The position numbers were made by a program, and so were the translations under genes. A DNA stretch of 11,283 bases from positions 1 through 11,283 of the forward strand of contig CBDUBC010000101.1 of the NCBI GenBank assembly GCA_965365285.1. Reading direction: 5' to 3'. The notes under the pieces were generated by a model that saw only the letters and a program-made list of their open reading frames with translations, was not told the origin of the DNA and did not search any database. Positions 6,841 through 11,283 of the stretch are shown here, in pieces (position 1 is the stretch's first letter; the number at the start of each line of letters is the position of its first letter). Source of the stretch: JAURDE01 sp965365285. GTDB lineage: Bacteria; Bdellovibrionota; Bacteriovoracia; Bacteriovoracales; Bacteriovoracaceae.

Positions 6841-9800
6841 GAGCTCAAAAAAGATTTGGTTGATAACTCTTTGGGAGATAAAGATGCTGATTTTAATAAA
6901 TCTCAAGACCAGATCTTAGATTCTCAAAATCAGGAAGATCAACTAAAAATAGAGCAAAAGCAGAGAGAAGTTGAACTAAAGAAAAAAGAGTTAGCTGAAA
7001 AAGAAGATATTCTAGAAACCCAAAAAAGAAAGAGTGAGGAGAAAAAAGCAACACTTAAAAGTCTTGATAGTGAAATATCTAGCTTGGAAGAAAAACTTAA
7101 AAATATTAAGGAACAGATTTCTGAAGAAGAAATAGAAAATATCGAAAAAAATAATGAGATATCTCAGAATCAAAACATAATTAAAAACCTAGAAAAAAAC
7201 CTAATAAATTCAGAAAAACATTTTGAATTAATTTATCTAAGTAAAGTTAAGCATTCAGAAGAAAGTGATCAATTAAAAACTAAGATTGAAGAAATCCAAA
7301 AGGAAATTAATGATAGTAAGGATGTCCATACAAAAGAAGAAGAAGAGATATCAAAGTTACTTTCTACTATAAGTGAACGAAAAAAAATACTTCAAGAGAA
7401 AGCTCCTCAACTTGAAGCTATAAAGCTCGATATTGATAAAGCTCAATCAGAAAAGAAAAGTCAGCTAAAGAAACTTATTCAGGTAAATTCTGAAATTGAG
7501 AATTATGAAAGAGAGTTAGAAAGTCAAAAGTCATTAATTTTAGGAATAGAGTTAAAGTCAAAAGCAATAAAAGAAGAGGTCGAGTCAAAATATATTATAA
7601 AAGAAAACTTATATGAAAATATCAAAAATAAGAAAAAGTCATTTGATAGCTTAGAGGACTCCTTAAAAGGTTGGAATATTAAACTCCAAGAGTTAAATAG
7701 CATTATAAAAGACAGCTCTACAGAATTAAATTTATTAAATACCAAGCTTAGTGAGTATGAAAAGGAGTTATCTTTAAAAGAGGAGAATGCAGAAGAATTA
7801 GAAATGAAAAAAAATAGAGTTACTTCAGAATTAGAAAGAACTCAAATGTATAAAGATAAATTAGAGAAAAAATTAGATTCGTTATCTCAAAAAATTAGTC
7901 ATAAAGAAAATGTAAATAAAGAGCTTGAGAAAGGAGTGGAAGCTCGAGAAAACGAAGTTAGAGAACTCGAAAAGACTATTGCGGATAAAGAAATCGATTT
8001 CGAACGCAATCAGGAAAATCATAGAAAATTTGAAAGCTTGATCACTCGACTTAACTCAAAAATTGAGAAATCAAGGAACAATAAAGAAATCCTAGGAGAA
8101 AAATTAGGTGATATGAAGATAGCAGTTGAGAAAAAAGCAACTGAAATCGAGGATAGGCACTCAGAGGTTGAGGACCTCAGAAGAATTAACAATAGTCTAT
8201 CAAAGGAAATTGAAATTAATATCACTCAAGAAAGAGAATTTGCGAGTGAATATGAAAAATTAAATGAAGAATATAAAGTTATTTCAGAGAAGATTAAAGA
8301 TCAAAAATCCTCTTTAAAATCTCTTAATAAAAAATTAGAAGAGCAAAATTGTAAAAATAAAGAACTAGAAAAAGATATCCTTTTTGCAAACTCTAAAATA
8401 GGCAAATTAGAGACTGAGAAAGAAAGTCTCATTCAAAGCCTAAATAAAGTCTCCAATCAAATTGATTCAAAACTTAAAAATCTAAATGAGTTGAATTGTG
8501 TGATAAAAAAATTGGAGGAAAAAGTTTTACTTGATGAAAGTGAAATAAATGCAAGAAAGAGTGAACTTCTTCAGATTCAAGAAAAAGTAAGCGCAAAAGT
8601 AAAAGAAAAGAAGGAGCTAGAACTTAAAAAAGAAAAATTAGAATTTCAAATAATTAATATTGAAAACGGAATAAAATCTACGGAAATGCTTTTTAATAAT
8701 GAAGAAAGTGAATTATTTCATTTGAACGATGAAATTGAAGATAAGCAAAACGAAATTCAGATATGTAATGAGACCTTCAAAGATTTAAATGAGAAATTAG
8801 AGGTTTTAAAGGTTTCGAAGCTTGAGAGTCAACGAAAAATGGAAGCCCTTGAATCTCAACTTAAAAATATTAGAGAGAATGTCAAAAATGCAACTAACGA
8901 ACATCTTGAGTTAGAGGATTCTGTTTATGAGCTTGAAGAAAGTTATAGGCTTTGTAGAAAGGATGTTTTAGAGAATTCACGGGCTCTTGGGAAAGTTGAA
9001 GTCGAAATTAAATCTTTAGAAATCAAAAAAGAAAAGTATGGATCAAGAATTAAAATAGACTCTCAGTTATTAGAAACTCTTAAGGCCCAGCTAAGGGATA
9101 AAAATGAACGGCTTGGTACTGAAGAGATGGCTTTAAATCGACTTATCATAGAAAATGATGAGCTGAGTAGTAATCTAATGGAATTAAAGGATAAGATTCA
9201 AGTTTGTGATGAGAAAAAGGTATCCTTGAAAAAAGCTAGTGAAAGAAATTTAATGAAAATCGAAAGGAATGAGGCTGAGATTAATGAGCTAGTGAAAGTA
9301 GAGAAAAAGCTTAATATGTCTATTTACAGTCAGAAAGAAAGGCTTAGAGGTGAAATAAGAAAGGGGCTTGATAATTTTTATAAGCTTAAGCAGTTATCAG
9401 AAATCATTAAAGAATTAAGAGAGGACATAGAATCTTTTGAGGATAAAATTAAATATCAAGAAGATAGAAATAACGATTTGTTAGATAAGATTAAAGTTAT
9501 AGAAGAGGAAAAAGTTGGTATAAATAATGAATTAAATGAAAGTTCAAATAAATTAGAAATGATTAAAGAGCAAAAGAATCATTTGATTAAAGAGCTTGAA
9601 GAAAAACAAAATAGTCTGAAAAATATATCTCTGAAAAAAGAAGCCACAAATAAGTGTTTAAATGATTATATTTATAAAAACGGTGAAATTAAAAATCAAA
9701 TCGAGAAGGCTATTGCAGCAGCGGAAAAATTAGATAAAAACAAAACGATAGTTGATGAAAAAATCCGAGAACAAAAATTAATGCTTAAAAATTACAAAGA

Positions 9801-11004
9801 TGAATTTGAAAATATTAAATCAGAAGTTAAAAAGAAAATTGTGGCAGAAGAAAAACTAAGAAAATCATTTGCAAAAAGTCGAAAACAGCTTCAAATCCAT
9901 AGAGAGAGTGTTGAGATAGAACATAAAGCTCTTCTTGAAAAAACAGACATTATTAAGAAATTAGAAGATAGTATAGCCGAACATGAAAAACGAATCTCTA
10001 TGTTGATGATGAAACGAAATGATTTAGACCTTGAGTCAATAAAAATCAATGCCAAACTAGATGAATTGCAGCAAGCCTCCAAAGAAATCATAGAAGACTA
10101 CGATGCTGGCTGCTTAGAGAATAACCTCCTCGAAACTAGTATCAAAGATTGTGAAAAAGAGGTTGAAAGTTTAAAAATCAAATTAGAGAATGAGACCGCT
10201 AATTGCCTTCGAATGGAAGAGTTGAACGAAAGTATCAAAAATGATCTTAAGAAAAAAAATAAACTAATTAGAGAAAAATTTGAGCTTATTGAAAATTATC
10301 AAAAGAAATCACAATCACTTAAATTAGAGCTAGAAACTAACAGAAAAGATATCCAAGTCATTGAAGAAAAAATCCTAGACAAGGAAGCCAAAATAAAAAC
10401 TCTCGAAAAGTGTATCCATCGAGTCGAAAAAGCTTGCTATGACAGCGGGAATGAAGTGAATGATCTATCTAAAATTTTGGCCGAAAAGGATATTTTAGTT
10501 GAAAAACTGATTTTAGACTTTAAACAGAAAAAGCGAGAGGCTAATGTCTTCGCCTCCCAAACTAACCAGCTTTTCTTTGACTCTTTTAAAAAGGAACTCA
10601 ATAGTTTGACTTCAAATAAAATCAAAGGCTTTAATATTTATTTAGGCGATGATTTTCAGTTTAACCTTGATCAAACATCAACTCTTTCTTCAATAATTAT
10701 TTCCTTTACAAAATATATGATGGATTTAGATTTAAAGAATGAATTCGAATGTTTCTTCTTTGAAAAAAGAAGCAGGAGAGGTTTAGAGTTTGTATTTGAA
10801 GTCCAATCCAAGCACGACGACTTTATTTCTAATATTGAGGACAAGCTCACTTCAAAAATTTGGCATCTTAAGAATCACTTTAGAAAAAATGGTGTGAACA
10901 TCAACTTTAAGAAAGTAATGACACCCTCTAATGTTTCAAAGGTTATACTTGAGGTTGTAAGCCTTAACCATTTAGAGGAGAGAGTTTCGGTGGCCAGTCT
11001 GTAG
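6838..11004 (+). CDS. Giant cytoplasmic coiled-coil protein with C-terminal alpha/beta domain
   Basis: 1388 residues from ATG 6838. Residues ~15-1235 are almost unbroken heptad-type sequence rich in Lys, Glu, Asn, Ser and Leu, with a single proline (190) and a single tryptophan (279). There is no signal peptide, membrane segment or Walker A motif, which argues against SMC, Rad50 or MukB-type ATPases although generic searches would hit those. Residues ~1240-1388 differ: they are aromatic, with predicted strand-helix-strand-strand order (FNIYLGDDFQFN; STLSSIIISFTKYMM; EFECFFFEK; LEFVFEVQ), then helix and strands ending in VILEVVSL. Long head-less coiled coils in bacteria are usually scaffolds or filaments for cell shape, polarity or division; Bdellovibrio has the intermediate-filament-like protein Ccrp, but I see no specific match. 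A continuous coiled coil of this length would span roughly 180 nm. It follows the membrane LysM gene and may share its transcript; no convincing separate promoter is visible in 6737-6825. Function unknown. Confidence 0.92.
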   Translation: MELKKDLVDNSLGDKDADFNKSQDQILDSQNQEDQLKIEQKQREVELKKKELAEKEDILETQKRKSEEKKATLKSLDSEISSLEEKLKNIKEQISEEEIENIEKNNEISQNQNIIKNLEKNLINSEKHFELIYLSKVKHSEESDQLKTKIEEIQKEINDSKDVHTKEEEEISKLLSTISERKKILQEKAPQLEAIKLDIDKAQSEKKSQLKKLIQVNSEIENYERELESQKSLILGIELKSKAIKEEVESKYIIKENLYENIKNKKKSFDSLEDSLKGWNIKLQELNSIIKDSSTELNLLNTKLSEYEKELSLKEENAEELEMKKNRVTSELERTQMYKDKLEKKLDSLSQKISHKENVNKELEKGVEARENEVRELEKTIADKEIDFERNQENHRKFESLITRLNSKIEKSRNNKEILGEKLGDMKIAVEKKATEIEDRHSEVEDLRRINNSLSKEIEINITQEREFASEYEKLNEEYKVISEKIKDQKSSLKSLNKKLEEQNCKNKELEKDILFANSKIGKLETEKESLIQSLNKVSNQIDSKLKNLNELNCVIKKLEEKVLLDESEINARKSELLQIQEKVSAKVKEKKELELKKEKLEFQIINIENGIKSTEMLFNNEESELFHLNDEIEDKQNEIQICNETFKDLNEKLEVLKVSKLESQRKMEALESQLKNIRENVKNATNEHLELEDSVYELEESYRLCRKDVLENSRALGKVEVEIKSLEIKKEKYGSRIKIDSQLLETLKAQLRDKNERLGTEEMALNRLIIENDELSSNLMELKDKIQVCDEKKVSLKKASERNLMKIERNEAEINELVKVEKKLNMSIYSQKERLRGEIRKGLDNFYKLKQLSEIIKELREDIESFEDKIKYQEDRNNDLLDKIKVIEEEKVGINNELNESSNKLEMIKEQKNHLIKELEEKQNSLKNISLKKEATNKCLNDYIYKNGEIKNQIEKAIAAAEKLDKNKTIVDEKIREQKLMLKNYKDEFENIKSEVKKKIVAEEKLRKSFAKSRKQLQIHRESVEIEHKALLEKTDIIKKLEDSIAEHEKRISMLMMKRNDLDLESIKINAKLDELQQASKEIIEDYDAGCLENNLLETSIKDCEKEVESLKIKLENETANCLRMEELNESIKNDLKKKNKLIREKFELIENYQKKSQSLKLELETNRKDIQVIEEKILDKEAKIKTLEKCIHRVEKACYDSGNEVNDLSKILAEKDILVEKLILDFKQKKREANVFASQTNQLFFDSFKKELNSLTSNKIKGFNIYLGDDFQFNLDQTSTLSSIIISFTKYMMDLDLKNEFECFFFEKRSRRGLEFVFEVQSKHDDFISNIEDKLTSKIWHLKNHFRKNGVNINFKKVMTPSNVSKVILEVVSLNHLEERVSVASL

Positions 11005-11083
11005 TACTAAAGCTGTATTAGCTCTATTGATAACGACATATTTCTTTATTCCAGTATAAGAGAAAAATAGCTCATTAATGATT

Positions 11084-11119
11084 GGGAAAAACCCTAATTA
11101 CTCCAATTTTTACTTAGGG
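11084..11119 (+). terminator. Candidate terminator or alternative hairpins after the coiled-coil gene
   Basis: CCCTAA (11092-11097) can pair with TTAGGG (11114-11119) around a 16-nt loop, and the tail is only moderately T-rich (ATGCATTTTGTTG). The same CCC can instead pair with GGG at 11084-11086 across AAAAA, so the two hairpins exclude each other. Weak as an intrinsic terminator. Confidence 0.3.
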
Positions 11120-11198
11120 ATGCATTTTGTTGCAAATAAATTTCAATCGGTTAAGTTCATTATTTACAATGAAAAGAAGATGCTGCGAAGCAAGATAA

Positions 11199-11227
11199 TA
11201 GACAAGAGAGTACGCTTTTGATATTTA
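11199..11227 (+). promoter_or_regulatory. Weak candidate promoter of tRNA-Ser
   Basis: TAGACA (11199-11204, 5/6 to the -35 consensus) is followed after 17 nt by TATTTA (11222-11227). An overlapping TTTAAT (11224-11229) is a better -10 but at 19-nt spacing. Either would start transcription a few nucleotides before the tRNA. Confidence 0.3.
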
Positions 11228-11239
11228 ATTGAGCTTCTT

Positions 11240-11283
11240 GGAGAGTTGGCCGAGTGGTCGAAGGCGCACGCTTGGAAAGCGTG
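11240..11283 (+). tRNA. tRNA-Ser(GGA), 5' part, cut by the window edge
   Basis: The 5' half folds exactly: acceptor 5' strand GGAGAGT (11240-11246), T8 and G9, D stem GCC/GGC (11249-11251 with 11263-11265) and a D loop GAGTGGTCGAA, G26, then a perfect anticodon stem CACGC/GCGTG (11267-11271 with 11279-11283). The loop TTGGAAA places anticodon GGA at 11274-11276, reading serine codons UCC and UCU. The long variable arm, T arm and 3' acceptor strand lie beyond the window. Confidence 0.95.

Larger units (their letters stand above)
11005..11239. other. Non-coding gap between the coiled-coil gene and tRNA-Ser
   Basis: I see no credible gene here; reading frames are short and AT-rich. It should contain the end of the coiled-coil transcript and the start of the tRNA transcript. 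Apart from the hairpins at 11084-11119 and a weak promoter match before the tRNA, I find nothing definite. Confidence 0.6.

Noticed and set aside
6838..11004. SMC/Rad50-type chromosome segregation ATPase
   Set aside because: There is no Walker A, signature or Walker B motif and no N-terminal globular head; similarity to SMC arms would come only from coiled-coil composition.

Overview
The window is AT-rich with densely packed genes. Its content (a lipid-anchored, phage-tail-like fibre protein, LysM envelope proteins and a giant coiled-coil protein) fits a predatory bacterium of the Bdellovibrionota, most likely the Bacteriovoracales (Halobacteriovorax/Bacteriovorax type). This assignment is an inference from gene content and base composition; no ribosomal RNA or other taxonomic marker is present.

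Layout. Positions 1-3472 (minus strand) hold the first 1157 codons of a large fibre-like lipoprotein whose C-terminus lies outside the window. It has a lipobox, an IPT/TIG-like domain, fifteen 20-residue repeats in perfect phase, and then a chain of short modules typical of phage tail fibres. Positions 3473-3665 carry a candidate promoter for it, with a direct repeat one helical turn apart just upstream. Positions 3666-5912 (minus) encode a secreted protein with two duplicated LysM-like domains, three cysteine-paired Ig-like modules and a C-terminal outer-membrane beta-barrel. Positions 5913-6046 are a divergent promoter region. Positions 6047-6736 (plus) encode a small protein with one predicted membrane segment followed by two LysM domains. 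Positions 6838-11004 (plus) encode a 1388-residue cytoplasmic coiled-coil protein with no ATPase head and a C-terminal alpha/beta domain. Positions 11005-11239 are non-coding. The window ends inside a tRNA-Ser(GGA) gene.

Working hypothesis. The divergent pair places peptidoglycan-binding LysM domains on an outer-membrane barrel and on a probable inner-membrane protein. The inner-membrane gene is followed by a cytoplasmic filament-like protein, and the outer-membrane gene by a surface fibre. Together these could form an envelope-spanning attachment or shape module, with the fibre as a prey- or surface-recognition adhesin related in design to the mosaic adhesive trimer (MAT) fibres known from Bdellovibrio bacteriovorus. 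The module idea is inference from gene order. The individual domain calls rest on the translated sequence.
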